Assembly (NCBI GenBank): GCA_030323885.1 | Contig: CM059188.1 | Coordinates: 112,436,763-112,500,762, forward strand | Origin: Branchipolynoe longqiensis | Taxonomy: Eukaryota > Annelida > Polychaeta > Phyllodocida > Polynoidae | DNA: 64,000 bases | Direction of reading: 5' to 3' | Shown: positions 54,632-64,000 of the stretch, piece after piece | Position numbering within the stretch: position 1 is the first letter of the stretch | Layout of the letters: each line of letters begins with the position of its first letter | Translations under genes and position numbers: made by a program | The notes under the pieces: generated by a model | Database searches by the model: none | Told to the model about the DNA's origin: nothing | Seen by the model: the letters and a program-made list of their open reading frames with translations, nothing else

Positions 54632-54695
54632 TGTTTGTTTGTTTAACGACCCCCCGCCCCACAGCACAAAAACATCGGCTATTTAGGAGGGGTGG
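54632..54695 (-). mobile_element. SINE-D 3' fragment
   Basis: TTTGTTTGTTTAACGACCCC then CATCGGCTATTTAGG. Confidence 0.7.
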
Positions 54696-55055
54696 CATAC
54701 AGTGTTTGCGGATATATGGTTATGCATGGCTTATATAACTCATAAGTCAAGCAGCTTAAAAATAGAACTTAGTATATAATTTATAGCAAAGATAATGTCT
54801 ATGGGAATATCCATCGCAATGACTACCACCCGCCCACCCCTACCCCAACCCTTCCCCTCCGATTTACCAACCCAAAATTGCTCAAGTTTAATTCGCCACT
54901 GGCACATTTTAACTTTTTTTGGGGGTGGGGGTGGGGTGCATTAGTTGATTAAGCAGGGGAAATTTCGACTGCGGACAATTGGTCTTGCTCAATCTATTGC
55001 TCACTGTCTTCTCCCCAGCAATGCCGAACGCCAGGTTAGGTACTCATACATATAC

Positions 55056-55529
55056 CAGGGATGAAAGGGGTCTCTGGGAAAAAAAGCGGAAATGCTGATA
55101 TTCTCCCATAGGCTTAGCATTGTCAGGGAATCGCTGAAAATTCCCGGAAGTCGGGTTTCATACATATTCCCGGAAGTCGGGTTTCATACATATTGGTATA
55201 CGCTGATAGTGCTGCACCATTTTAAGCATGTATTAGTAGTATACGCTGATAGTACTGCACCGTTTGAAGCACGTTTAGTAGTATACGCTGATAGTGCTGC
55301 GGCGTTTGAAGCCATTAGTAGTATATGTTGCTAGTGCTGCAACGTTTGCACACATATTAGTATACGCTGATGGTGCTGCAGCGTGAAACAATGTATTGGT
55401 TGGTTGGTGGAGTTTTACGTCCTGGCAACATCTAGGTCATATCAGGATGGGCGCAACGTATTAGTATACACTTATAGCTACAGGAAAAATCCTGGAAATC
55501 CGCGAAATCGCGGAGATCTTTCATCCCTG
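55056..55529. mobile_element. MITE-6 copy 4, with tandem GTATACGCTGATAG units
   Basis: Ends CAGGGATGAAAG and CTTTCATCCCTG; ATATAC on both sides (55050-55055, 55530-55535), a 6-bp duplication. Five or so units of GTATACGCTGATAGTGCTGC at 55190-55380. A micro-SINE lies inside. Confidence 0.92.
55398..55453 (-). mobile_element. Micro-SINE inside MITE-6 copy 4
   Basis: GGTTGGTTGGTGGAGTTTTA to GGTCATATCAGGATGGGCG. The flanks CAATGTATT and CAACGTATT (55389-55397, 55454-55462) are a 9-bp duplication with one change. Confidence 0.88.
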
Positions 55530-55739
55530 ATATACAGTTTGAAGTCATTGGTTTAACTCGGCCAGCATTCGAACCAACGGGGCTTCAAATCCCACAACCT
55601 ACCAAAACTGGAAGCGGACGTTCTACTCACTCGGCCATCCCGTCTGGCTTTCGTTAACTTAAATTTTGTTCATGTAAAGAATCGAACGGCGGGTGACGGG
55701 GTGAGAGGGTGTGGGACAGAGAATCGTCGCATGGTAATA

Positions 55740-55794
55740 TTGTTGGTTTTTTGGAGTTTTACATCCCGGAAACATCTACGGTCATATCAGGAGG
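55740..55794 (-). mobile_element. Micro-SINE, 55 bp
   Basis: TTGTTGGTTTTTTGGAG to GGTCATATCAGGAGG, with a perfect 12-bp duplication CGCATGGTAATA (55728-55739, 55795-55806). Confidence 0.94.
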
Positions 55795-55818
55795 CGCATG
55801 GTAATAACAAGAGTGTAC

Positions 55819-56166
55819 TGACCAGACAGGATGGCCAAATGAGTTGAGCGCCAATCACCCGTTTTGGTAGATCATAGGATTCAAACCTGCGAGTTCAAAC
55901 TCTGTCGAGTCAAACCAATGACTTCAAAATTTATACTTTCCGCTTCCTAGCCAGGCGCTCGGCATTATTAGAATAGGGCAAGGACTGCTTGGCTCAGTGT
56001 CAGGAAAATATGACTGAGTGGGCTATCAAATCATGGTGCCGGTGCCTGATCGCCCAGTGGGGCAGCACTATAAAGTCATCATGAGTGTGAACTGTCACAA
56101 GTCGGTACCGGTCCTGATATGACCTTAGATGTTGCCAGGATGTAAAACTCCAACAACCAACCAACC
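55819..56166 (+). mobile_element. SINE-A, full-length, head 2, AACC tail
   Basis: GACCAGACAGGATGGCCAAA, weak B box (GAGTTCAAACTCTG), core, AACTCCAACAACCAACCAACC. Confidence 0.92.
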
Positions 56167-56335
56167 CTACATATCGGCGCTCACCTTCGCCGGTACTAGT
56201 GGCCCGCACCGCCGGGCCGGGCCGACCAGCACCACTTCATTATTGATGACCAGTTACTCCCGCAATGTGGGCCGCGCAGAAGTGCCCGCATTGAGCGAAT
56301 GTCCACACCGCTAACCGCAGGCCACACGCCAACAC

Positions 56336-56735
56336 ACGCCAGCACATTGCAACATGCACCAGCACACGCCAGCACACTCCATCACACACGCCAACATGCA
56401 CCAGCACACTCCACCACACACGAGCACACGCCAACACACACCAACAGACTCCAACATGCACCAGCACACTCCACATGACAGCACACTCCCACACACGCCA
56501 GCACACTCCAACATGTACCACCACACGCAACACACTCCAACATGCACCAGCACACGCCACCACACTCCAACATGCACCAGCACACGCAAGCACACTCCAA
56601 CATGTACCACCACACTCCACCACACTCCAACATGCACCACCACACTCCACCACACTCCAACATGCACCAGCACACGCAAGCACACGCCAACACACGCAAA
56701 TATGCACCAGCACACACCCCTGTACCACCAACACG
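56336..56735. repeat. Minisatellite of CACCAGCACAC/CACTCCAACATG words
   Basis: Words of 12-15 bp (ACACGCCAGCACACTCCAAC, ATGCACCAGCAC) shuffled over 400 bp. It is open in several frames on both strands because the word length is mostly a multiple of 3. No signal peptide or start context supports a protein. Confidence 0.93.
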
Positions 56736-56766
56736 ACCCAGCGCCACGCATGGTGTGAACCAAGGT

Positions 56767-56968
56767 GCAGTTGGTTGGTAGGTTGTTGGAATTCTACGTC
56801 CTGGCAACATCTAAGGTCATATCAGGACGGGTACCGACTTGTGACAGTGCGCAATCATGGCGACTTTATAGTGCTTCCCCACTGAGAAATCAGGCCACCA
56901 GCACCATGACCTGATATCCCACTCAATCACATTATCCTGACACTGAATTAACCAGTCCTTGCCCTATC
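56767..56968 (-). mobile_element. SINE-A 3' two-thirds
   Basis: GTTGGTTGGTAGGTTGTTGG to CCAGTCCTTGCCCTATC. Confidence 0.9.
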
Positions 56969-57042
56969 ACACACTTCTGTGAGGACATATCGACAGAACT
57001 GAAATAAATACGGGGACAGTGATGGCAGATATGGGAGCGGGA

Positions 57043-57108
57043 CAGGTGGGGTTAGTTAGTTGGTGTTGGTGTTTTACGTCCAATCAAAATCTAAGGTCAT
57101 ATAACGAT
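57043..57108 (-). mobile_element. SINE-A tail fragment, micro-SINE-like
   Basis: GGTTAGTTAGTTGGTGTTGG to GGTCATATAACGATGGGT. No target duplication seen; a plus-strand SINE-A head follows at once. Confidence 0.75.
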
Positions 57109-57172
57109 GGGTGACCAGACGGGATGGCCGCATGAGTTGAGTGTCCATCCCCCGTTTTGGTAGGTCGTGATC
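57109..57172 (+). mobile_element. SINE-A head 2 fragment
   Basis: GACCAGACGGGATGGCCGCA to TAGGTCGTGATCCC only. Confidence 0.82.
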
Positions 57173-57430
57173 CCATGAATGATGATATTCTTGCTGCATT
57201 CATTTTGATCATCATCCTCTTCTTTTTATTCTCTTTTAGTGTTTGAGACATCTAGTTTGTGAAGTATTGCTTTCAGGGCATTGTTTTCCTCTAGTTCACT
57301 CATTCAGTGCAATTCCTCATTCATTTAGGGTGTAACCAGCTATATGTGCTATAATTAGTATAACTAAATGTGCGTATGTATCCATGTGTGTGAAGCAGTA
57401 GGTGTGTTGCAGTGTGTGCTTGGGGGAGTG

Positions 57431-57827
57431 TGGGCGTGGTGGCCAAATCGGTAGAGCGCGGGCCTCACTTGCGAAAGATTGGGTTTATTTGTTGTTGTTT
57501 TATGTCCTAGCAACAGCTAACGGCATATTAGGACGGGCGAAAGATCGGGAGTTCGGTTCCCGGTGAAGTCAAACCAATGACTTAGAAAATTGATACTTGT
57601 CGCTTCCTAGCCTGGCACATGGCATTAATAGGATAAGGTGCAGGACTGGTTAGCTCAGTGTAAGGATAATGTGACTGAGTGGGATATCTGGTCATGGTGC
57701 CGGCAGCCTGATTTCCCAGTGGGGCAGCACTATAAAGTCATCTTGAGTATACACTGCCACAAGTCGGTACCCGCCCTGATATGAACTTAGATGTTGCCAG
57801 GACATAAAACCCCAACAACCAACCAAC
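57431..57827 (+). mobile_element. SINE-A, head 1, AACC tail, with a micro-SINE in its head
   Basis: GGGCGTGGTGGCCAAATCGG, interruption at 57484-57536, then GATCGGGAGTTCGGTTCCCG and full core to CAACAACCAACCAACC. Confidence 0.93.
57484..57536 (-). mobile_element. Micro-SINE inside the head of another SINE-A
   Basis: TTGTTGTTGTTTTATGTCC to GGCATATTAGGACGG. The flanks GCGAAAGATTGGG and GCGAAAGATCGGG (57471-57483, 57537-57549) are a 13-bp duplication with one change. Confidence 0.92.
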
Positions 57828-57847
57828 CTCCCTGAGTGTGGACGTGT

Positions 57848-58177
57848 GTTGGTTGGTTGGTTGTTGGAATTCTACATCCTGGCAACATCTAAGGTCATAT
57901 AAGGACGGGTACCGACTTGTGACAGTACGCACTCATGGCGATTTTATAGTGCTGTCCCACTGGGAAATCAGGCCGCTGGCACCATGACCCGATATCCCAC
58001 TCAGTCACATTATCCTGACACTGAGCTAACCAGTCCTTGCCCTATCCTAATAATGACGAGCACCAGACTAGGAAGCAACAAGTAACAATTTTTAAGTCAT
58101 TGGTTTGACTCGACTGGGAACCGAACTCGCGAACTCTCGATCTTCTGTGCTCTACCGATTCGGCCACCGCGCCCAGT
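57848..58177 (-). mobile_element. SINE-A, full-length, head 1, GGTT tail
   Basis: GTTGGTTGGTTGTTGGAATT to TTCGGCCACCGCGCCCAG. It lies tail to tail with the copy at 57431. Confidence 0.93.
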
Positions 58178-58485
58178 ACACTCGCACATGTGACAAACAC
58201 ACACTGCTGGAATCACAGAATCACACCTCATACAAGATATAAACGCACTGCTACTTCAACTTTTGACGCATGACGCAAAGTTTACGCGTTAATGGAATCT
58301 CGACTTCACATGTGCCAGCCTACCTGTGCACTCTGCTAGAATAAGACGTGAGAATACGTCATTAATCAGCACACACACCCACAACGATTTTGACAGCCAA
58401 TAAGGACATGCAAAAACGTCATTTAAAATCAAGAGCGTTCGCAAAATATCAAAAATGTTGATAAATCAAGAATTTCGACTAGTTT
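58178..58485. other. Unassigned sequence
   Basis: Several AYGTCATT words (AATACGTCATTAATC, AAAACGTCATTTAAA) at 58352-58425; no other feature. Confidence 0.4.
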
Positions 58486-58512
58486 GTTTGTTACGCTTTA
58501 CATCCTTGCAAC

Positions 58513-58820
58513 ATCGATTCCCGGCCGAGTCAAACCAATGACGTACAAAACTGATACTTGTCACTATCTACCCTGGTGCTCGGCATTACTAGGATAGAGC
58601 GAGGACTGGTTGGCTCGGTATCAGGATAATGTGACTGAGTGGGATATCGGCTCATGAGGGTGCACTGTCACAAGTCGGTACCGGTCCTGATATGACCGTA
58701 GATGTTCAAAGCCAGGACATAAAACTCCAACAACCAACCAACCTTAGATGTCGCCAGGATGTAAAACTGCAACAACCAACCAACCTTAGATGTCGCCAGG
58801 GCGTAAAACTCCAACAAATA
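58513..58820 (+). mobile_element. SINE-A with its tail end repeated three times
   Basis: Begins at the B-box end CGATTCCCGGCCGAG, runs through the core, then has three successive copies of the 42-bp end (TTAGATGTCGCCAGGATG then TAAAACTCCAACAACC) at 58698, 58744 and 58786. A short reverse tail piece precedes it at 58486-58512. Confidence 0.9.
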
Positions 58821-59117
58821 TACAAAGCAATGAGCGCAGTGAGTAGCATGTTGAGAGCGAGGTGCAGTGATCAAAGCGAGTGTGTCACGTAGTATGCCAT
58901 GCAGCGTCCCCCCCTTAGACCGCCTCTCACCTCCATCAATCTCAAACACGCCACGCGTCAAGAACGACTCTCATTCACAACAAAAAAACGCCAACACAAC
59001 AACCGTTGCCATGGTTAAGAACAACATGCTTGCACCCGTTCACACATAAATTAAAATTAGAAGAATGCCAATTAAAAACCGATAACACCCTGGCTTGTAA
59101 ATAGCGGTTTCTCGCCT
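58821..59117. other. Unassigned sequence
   Basis: Nothing recognised. Confidence 0.45.
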
Positions 59118-59458
59118 ACGTTGTTGATTGGTTGTTTTACATTCTGGCAACATCTAAGGTCATATCAGGACGGGTAGCGACTTGTGACAGTGCGCACTCA
59201 TGGCGAGTTCACAGGGCTGCCCCACTAGGAGACCATGCTGCCGGCACTGTGACCTGATATCCCACTCAGTCACATTATCATGACACTGAGCCAACCAGTC
59301 ATTGCCCTAATAATGCAGAATGCCTGGATAGGAAGTGACAAGTATCAATGTTTAAGTCATTTTTTGACTCGACCAGGGTTCGAACCCGTGAGTTCGAATC
59401 CCACGATCTACCAAATCGGGAGAGGGATGCTCAACTAATTCGGTCATCCCGTCTGGTC
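59118..59458 (-). mobile_element. SINE-A, full-length, head 2
   Basis: TTGTTGATTGGTTGTTTTAC to GGTCATCCCGTCTGGTC, B-box equivalent GGGTTCGAACCCGTGAG. Confidence 0.92.
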
Positions 59459-59582
59459 TCACGTCGAGGTATCGAACCCTGCAGTCCGTATTCACTCACA
59501 TGATCAACCACGAAGTTTGTGAAAACTTTGCTCATTTGTTTACAACACAAAAGCATTCTGCATGAATGAATAACTATTAAAC

Positions 59583-59775
59583 CAGTGTCATGGGGGTGTT
59601 GAAAATTGGAAATATTGCGCCTAGAGCGAGACTCGAACCCACATTTCTTTGCATTCCAGGCCATTGTGCTAACCATTACACCATCTAGGCTCCCTGATAT
59701 CAACACACTACCCACGCCTACCTACCTGTCTATGCGGCTCCTTGCCTGAGAGGTCAGTGCAGACCACTACAACAG
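59583..59775 (-). mobile_element. SINE-B single unit
   Basis: GTGTCATGGGGGTGTTGAAA, tRNA-Gln-like segment at about 59618-59693, then GAGAGGTCAGTGCAGACCAC. Confidence 0.87.
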
Positions 59776-60278
59776 TATTAAACTTAATTCATTATATTTA
59801 AAAAAACTTTTTTTTAACTCACCTGGTATTAAAATCAGTCATATTGTTGCTATCATACCATGAGGGGTCGACAAAGCTCATAAAATCATTGTCAATCATT
59901 GTCATTTTCAGGTTTGCTGACTTGATTCACTAAGCTATATGGTCATTGCCAAATGGAAAACTGTCCAGTACAATCACCAGAGTTTAACATAGAGAAATCG
60001 TTCTGCGAACAGTTGCCCCGTTCATTAATAGAAACTGGTATTTAAATATATTTGAGCAATAGCAAAAGTACCAAACAGTGACATGGGATCTAGCCAGTTC
60101 GACATCAGTTTTATTAGATTGGGCATGTTGCTAGGAATATCACCAAAATTACTCAAGGTAAAAGTCTAATTGGTATTGCTACCATATTCTATATGGTGTT
60201 ATCTGAATGGCCCAATAAAACTAATTTGTCAAAATTTGTCAGTTCATTATTTCACCATGATATTAACTGTCACTATTA
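59776..60278. other. AT-rich unassigned sequence
   Basis: Nothing recognised. Confidence 0.45.
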
Positions 60279-60623
60279 TTAAAGCTGCATAGTCCGAATT
60301 TTCAAAGCCAAACCAATTATCTAGATTTGAATCTACATATTTAGCGGGAGTGATACTGATGCACTTATTCAGAATTTGTTGCTACATAGAAGGGAATACT
60401 ACGTCAATTTAATAGAACCTGTTACTGCTCAAGCATATGGGCATTAGAGTTTTGACATGCTTACCAAAACTAATTTTACATGTTTGTACTTTTAATATCT
60501 CAAAAGCTAGCCACTTAAAAACTAAGTTACTTCAAACTAGAGTAAGGTAGATTATGACAATCAATTTAATATATTTATCCCAGAAAAGTGACAGAAACTC
60601 AAAATCATCGACCATTCAATTAA
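60279..60623 (+). mobile_element. MITE-1
   Basis: TTAAAGCTGCATAGTCCGAA to ATCATCGACCATTCAATTAA; the right end is mutated. Confidence 0.88.
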
Positions 60624-60947
60624 AAGTTTAAAGTCATTGGGCTTATGGAATGTTAGTCACCTCGGTTTCACACATTGGGCATCAAATCTCATAACATCAA
60701 AATTCATATTAGACAGCACATAGTTGTCTAAATGCAGATATGATTGGGCACAGTTGTTTCAATCACATACCATTTAGAAGGGAGGTATAAATTATACAAG
60801 GAGATGACCTGCATGTCACACATTATTATTCATGTGAGCCATGCAGAATTCAAGACACATCAAGAGAGGTGAGACAATGATCAAAGCAACCAAGCTGTGG
60901 AATTGAAAGCCACGCTCACTTTCAACCTCTAGTAACACACCATTAAA
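60624..60947. other. Unassigned sequence
   Basis: Nothing recognised. Confidence 0.45.
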
Positions 60948-60953
60948 GCGCGC

Positions 60954-61027
<74 letters not shown>

Positions 61028-61060
61028 TTGTGTGTGTGTGTGTGTGTGCGTGCGCGCGAA
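60948..61060. repeat. (GT)n flanked by (GC)n
   Basis: GCGCGCGCGTGTG to GTGCGTGCGCGCG: an almost unbroken alternating purine-pyrimidine run of about 110 bp, favourable for Z-DNA. Confidence 0.95.
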
Positions 61061-61312
61061 TTGTTATGGCAGGGCAAGAAATTAACTTTTAGGACATGGT
61101 AGCAATATTTTGCTATCATGATTAAAATCTAGTTCAACAATGGGCTTTCAAGGTAGGAACATTAGAAATCTGTCCTATAATCATTTTTAGAGCTTTTATT
61201 TCCATGAATTCAAATGTGAGGGTCATTATTCCCAGTGGAGTTTATTTTAAACTAGCACTAGCAATCATGTGGGACTAAGCATATATGTAATGCCAGTGGA
61301 TTTTAAGTAGTT
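61061..61312. other. Unassigned sequence
   Basis: Nothing recognised. Confidence 0.4.
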
Positions 61313-61552
61313 CGTTTTTGTTTGTTGTTTTACGTCCTAGCAAAATCTAAGGTCATAGCAGGACGGGTACCGACTTCTGACAGTGCGTACTCATTGCGAC
61401 TTTATAGTGCTGCCCCACTGGAACCCAGACCGCCAGCACCATGACCTGATATCTCACTCAGTCACATTATCCTGATACTGATCCAATCAGTTGTTGCCCG
61501 ATCCTAATAATGCCGAGTGCTAGGCTAGGAAGCGACAAGTATCAACAGTTTG
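61313..61552 (-). mobile_element. SINE-A 3' two-thirds, GTTT tail
   Basis: TTTTTGTTTGTTGTTTTACG to AGGAAGCGACAAGTATCAAC. Confidence 0.9.
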
Positions 61553-61644
61553 TCGTTGTAAATATCGTAAAGTTTGGACTAATATGGAACGGATAAAATA
61601 TTGCGATTTGTGGATGATCCTGTTTTTCTAGAAACTTTCAGTTG

Positions 61645-61830
61645 ATAACTTGGTTGCTGGAGATTTACGTCCTGGCAACATCTAAGGTCATATTAGTACG
61701 CGTACCGACTTGTGACAGTGTGCAGATGGTGACTTTATAGTGCTGTCCCATTGGGAAATCAGGCTGCCGGCACCATGACCCGATATCCTACTCAGTCACA
61801 TAATCCTAACATTGAGATAAGCTGTCTTTG
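61645..61830 (-). mobile_element. SINE-A 3' half, cut by MITE-3
   Basis: AACTTGGTTGCTGGAGATTT to ACATTGAGATAAGCTGTC; the MITE-3 at 61831 sits where the head side should continue. Confidence 0.88.
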
Positions 61831-62134
61831 AAGTGCCTGTCACACTATGCCGGATTGAGCAACGGACAGAATTGTCTAGACCGGTGGTGATAAGCATCAA
61901 AATGTATTAAAATGTGGCAATATTGGGTCAAAGACGGTGGACATGAAACGGACATGAACGGATAGCCAACGGATAAAACAAACTCAAACCGGACAAGAAG
62001 CGTAGACGTCAATCCGGTGGCATCCGTTCCAAGTTTTGTGCATGTTCAAGACTTGTACGGACACAAAATGGACATCAACGGACTTTGTTTGGTTTCTTTC
62101 CGTTTCCCCCAATCCGGTGATGTGTGACAGGGCC
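61831..62134. mobile_element. MITE-3 copy 6 (CCGGA/ACGGA word)
   Basis: Ends GTGCCTGTCACACTATGCCG and TGATGTGTGACAGGGCC, TTAA on the right. The central palindrome at 62033-62052 is GTTTTGTGCATGTTCAAGAC. About 300 bp. Shares GACCGGTG and ATCAAAATGTATTAAAATG blocks with copy 1. Confidence 0.9.
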
Positions 62135-62272
62135 TTAACCTATTCAAATTGGGTGGAAGCAAAACACCCAGACTCGCTATCATTTGCTTGTAACACTACC
62201 GCTAAGTACGACCAATGAATGTGTGAATCTGTGAATGTGTGGATAGATTTTAAAAGTCTTTATATAACTTAC

Positions 62273-62412
62273 AATGGATAGTAGATGGTTGAGTCGGGTC
62301 TCCGCAGCACATAGTGATCCTGGTGGAAGCCGGTGGGTGACATCGCAAGTGGTGATGGCGGGGCGTCGTTCACGCTCAGGCGGCCCGGCGTTCTGCTCGT
62401 CACCGTCTCCAT
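62273..62412 (-). CDS. First coding exon of an unrecognised gene
   Basis: On the minus strand the ATG at 62412-62410 sits in GTCGCCATGG, a strong eukaryotic start context. It opens 46 codons beginning METVTSRTPGRLSVND and ending VLRRPDSTIYYP, then two bases, then GTAAGTTATA at 62272-62263, a textbook splice donor. The frame would hit a TAA inside the donor, as expected if translation continues after splicing. Codon use is GC-rich, unlike the AT-rich surroundings, and no repeat overlaps. The peptide is Pro/Ser-rich and probably disordered at first. I do not recognise the family. The rest of the gene should lie at lower coordinates or beyond the window. Confidence 0.65.
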
Positions 62413-62720
62413 GGCGACAGCGCCGGCTAATTCGCCCCGCGCACTACGCGCGGATCGTCTCGGCGCTAGCGGATCGTGGTGGTCAAGCCGCTGGCAGTGC
62501 GAGTGCAGAATTCACAAACACGCCGTGCACTTAACATGACGGTACGCCGCGTTCAAAACACGCGGCAACATCGGCAACATCACAACGTCATATGTAGATT
62601 TAATCGGGAATAAATTATCCCACAATTACGGCTACAGCCCGCGGGGGATTTAATGCATCTGTCCGGTAGTTATAAACTACTATTTGTAGTTTTCGCGCGC
62701 TAGGCGCAAGGAATTGGAAC
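62413..62720 (-). promoter_or_regulatory. CpG-rich candidate promoter and 5' leader
   Basis: CpG density is several times that of the rest of the window from about 62340 to 62600, with a second patch near 62640 and 62695 (TTTTCGCGCGCTAGGCGC). It lies directly upstream of the candidate start codon on the minus strand. CATATGACGTTGTG (minus) holds a CRE-like half site. No TATA box is placed with confidence. Confidence 0.5.
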
Positions 62721-63282
62721 TCTTGGAAATGAAGTCTCGTCTGCTACTATCCTTAGCCCAGATGCCTTGTTTGAATGAATGCAGCTACTCAGGTTGATTT
62801 TCCAGTACGTTGTTGTTTTTTCTGGTTGTCGCATCTAGGTCATTTTCTGAATCTGTTAGTTGTCAATGTCCCAGAATTCTTATCAAATGGATAGAAGCTT
62901 GCTAGGTGGATAGCATTACAGGGCTTTGCTTTGCTTATATAGACTTTGGCCGTTGTCCCAGAGATGCTGAACACCACTAACTCAGTAACTGGCTTACTCA
63001 CTGGTCACGTGGTAGGTCCATGACATGCATATAACATCAAGTTGAAAAATGTGTATTTAATATCAACTCTTTAAATAGAGGTAAACGATCCACGCATATG
63101 GATTCAAATTGTTAGTTTTTTTTTTATCAACGTCGGGAGTGAGCACACTCACACCCACACCACGGATATGGGACTAAAAACAGGCGAGCATACTGGGTGC
63201 AAATCTACTTATCCTTATACTTATCCTCATCTGTCTATATATTTAGGCATAATAGCCTGTTAACAGATTCGGCCTGTATATA
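62721..63282. other. Unassigned sequence upstream of the candidate promoter
   Basis: No repeat or exon recognised. Confidence 0.45.
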
Positions 63283-63795
63283 GCCGTGTTTACACGGGAA
63301 ATTGTAAAGCGAATTAGACAAAGCGATTTATATGAAGCGAAGTAGTGGCGCGTTTACACGAGCGAGTTTGAAAGTCTGTCGGCGACCGGGAACCAGCAGC
63401 CTTAGTGGTGAGCCTGTAGCCGGCGAGCACTGCTATTTGTTTGTTTACATTCGTCGATTCGACTATATGAATAACGACGCCGATGTAGCTGCTACGTTAA
63501 TATCGCTTGGAATTTACGGTTAATCGGCCTAATCGGTCCCTAACACTGCCGGGCACCAGCGATTAGTTACAGCTGAGCCTGTAGCCGGCGAGCACCGCTA
63601 TTTTACACTATTGCCGCCCGGGAACCAGCTGAATCGATTCATATAAACTACCTCGACAAGTGGTTTATATAAAGCGAATCATAGGAAGCGAATCAGCCCT
63701 AATCCGCTTCAGTGGCGCGTTTACACGGCGAATGGAAGGCGAACTAGGCAAGGCGCATTATATGAGCCGTTTTAACTCGCCCGTGTAAACACGGC
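63283..63795. mobile_element. MITE-4 copy 2 (AGCGAAT and TTTACACG words)
   Basis: Ends GCCGTGTTTACACGGG and CCCGTGTAAACACGGC. The left arm has AAGCGATTTATATGAAGCGA and the right arm AAACTACCTCGACAAGTGG, in the same order as MITE-4 copy 1. It contains a MITE-8-like piece (TTTACATTCGTCGATTCGAC) bounded by 30-bp direct repeats at 63409-63438 and 63574-63603. Confidence 0.88.
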
Positions 63796-64000
63796 TTATA
63801 TATATGACCTGTCATAATTATAGTGTTCATGCAGCGAGGACTGACTATACCGATACTGAGGACAAAATGTATCGTCTATTTTTCAATACATTTAGTGATG
63901 GAGCTTCAACTGTTTTGGGTGGAAGCCTATTCCATGTGTTTGCCGCTCTATTAAGGAGAAAGTGTTTCTTTACTCGCTGCTTGGAACTGGGATTTTGAAG
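63796..64000. other. Unassigned right edge
   Basis: A plus-strand open frame of about 64 codons reads SDGASTVLGGSLFHVFAALL and ends with TGA just before the edge. No start context or splice signal was judged convincing. Confidence 0.3.

Larger units (their letters stand above)
54937..55652 (-). mobile_element. SINE-A2, split by MITE-6 copy 4
   Basis: Alternative tail GGTGCATTAGTTGATTAAGC and GACAATTGGTCTTGCTC, short core AATGCCGAACGCCAGG to 55055, then from 55530 the link GAAGTCATTGG, B box region and head ATCCCGTCTGG. The head is type 2. Confidence 0.85.

Noticed and set aside
56240..56885. Cys/Trp-rich or His/Thr-rich repetitive proteins
   Set aside because: The minisatellite word length keeps frames open on both strands. 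No start context, signal peptide or splice evidence, and frames run into a SINE-A.

Overview
The window is eukaryotic nuclear DNA, almost certainly from an invertebrate animal and most likely a mollusc. There are no operons, ribosome binding sites or densely packed genes. Most of the 64 kb consists of short interspersed elements (SINEs), small inverted-repeat DNA transposons (MITEs), tandem repeats and microsatellites. The mollusc call rests on SINE-D (13511-13746, 37262-38055, 54632-54695), whose 3' part (TTTAACGAC then ATCGGCTATTGGA then GACATATTCC) I recognise from gastropod and bivalve genomes. The species is not identifiable from the sequence.

Genes: only one stretch looks convincingly like a functional exon. 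It is a first coding exon on the minus strand (62273-62412) with a strong start context, a clean GTAAGT donor and a CpG-rich upstream region. It encodes 46 residues plus two bases of an unrecognised protein. A weaker internal-exon candidate lies on the same strand at 34362-34574, in matching splice phase. If both belong to one gene, most of the window is its first intron. Decayed reverse-transcriptase fragments of two non-LTR retrotransposons lie at 1-1205 (minus) and 7505-8347 (plus).

Mobile elements (names are local to this report). SINE-A is the dominant repeat: about 55 pieces, a tRNA-like head, a shared core and a GTT-rich or AAC-rich end. It occurs with two heads and two tails in all four combinations; SINE-A2 has a quite different tail. 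SINE-B has an internal tRNA-Gln-like unit and occurs in tandem and inverted arrays. SINE-C and SINE-D have two and three copies. Two solo LTRs of one family (24204-24770, 37333-37925) have TATA-like boxes and 4-bp target duplications. DNA elements include MITE-1 (GCATAGTCCGATG ends), MITE-2 (pogo/Tigger-like CAGTAAAACC ends), MITE-3 (TGTCACA ends), MITE-4 and MITE-5 (TTAA-flanked foldbacks), MITE-6 and MITE-7 (CAGG ends, 6-bp target duplications), MITE-8 (large palindromes) and foldback FB-O (9-bp target duplication).

Layout: 1-6 kb has a LINE fragment, MITEs, a SINE-B array inside a MITE-3 and a 36-bp minisatellite. 6-16 kb has a second LINE, nested SINEs and a MITE-8. 16-22 kb has MITEs, a large MITE-3 and a SINE-B dimer, then a second minisatellite. 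22-35 kb has solo LTR 1, a MITE-8 inside a MITE-1, and two MITE-3 copies. 35-43 kb has microsatellites, two more MITE-3 copies, solo LTR 2 and a MITE-4 inside a MITE-1. 43-50 kb has GGA and GT tracts, a 190-bp satellite and two FB-O elements. 50-54 kb has a recent tandem duplication and an old degenerate satellite. 54-62 kb is dense in SINEs. The right end holds the candidate exon and a second MITE-4.

The most unusual signal is the MITE-3/MITE-4 group. Copies share their ends, and in MITE-3 a central palindrome (GTTTTGTGCATGCACAAAAC or close). The rest of each interior is built from a short word repeated many times, and the word differs from copy to copy in a coordinated way.
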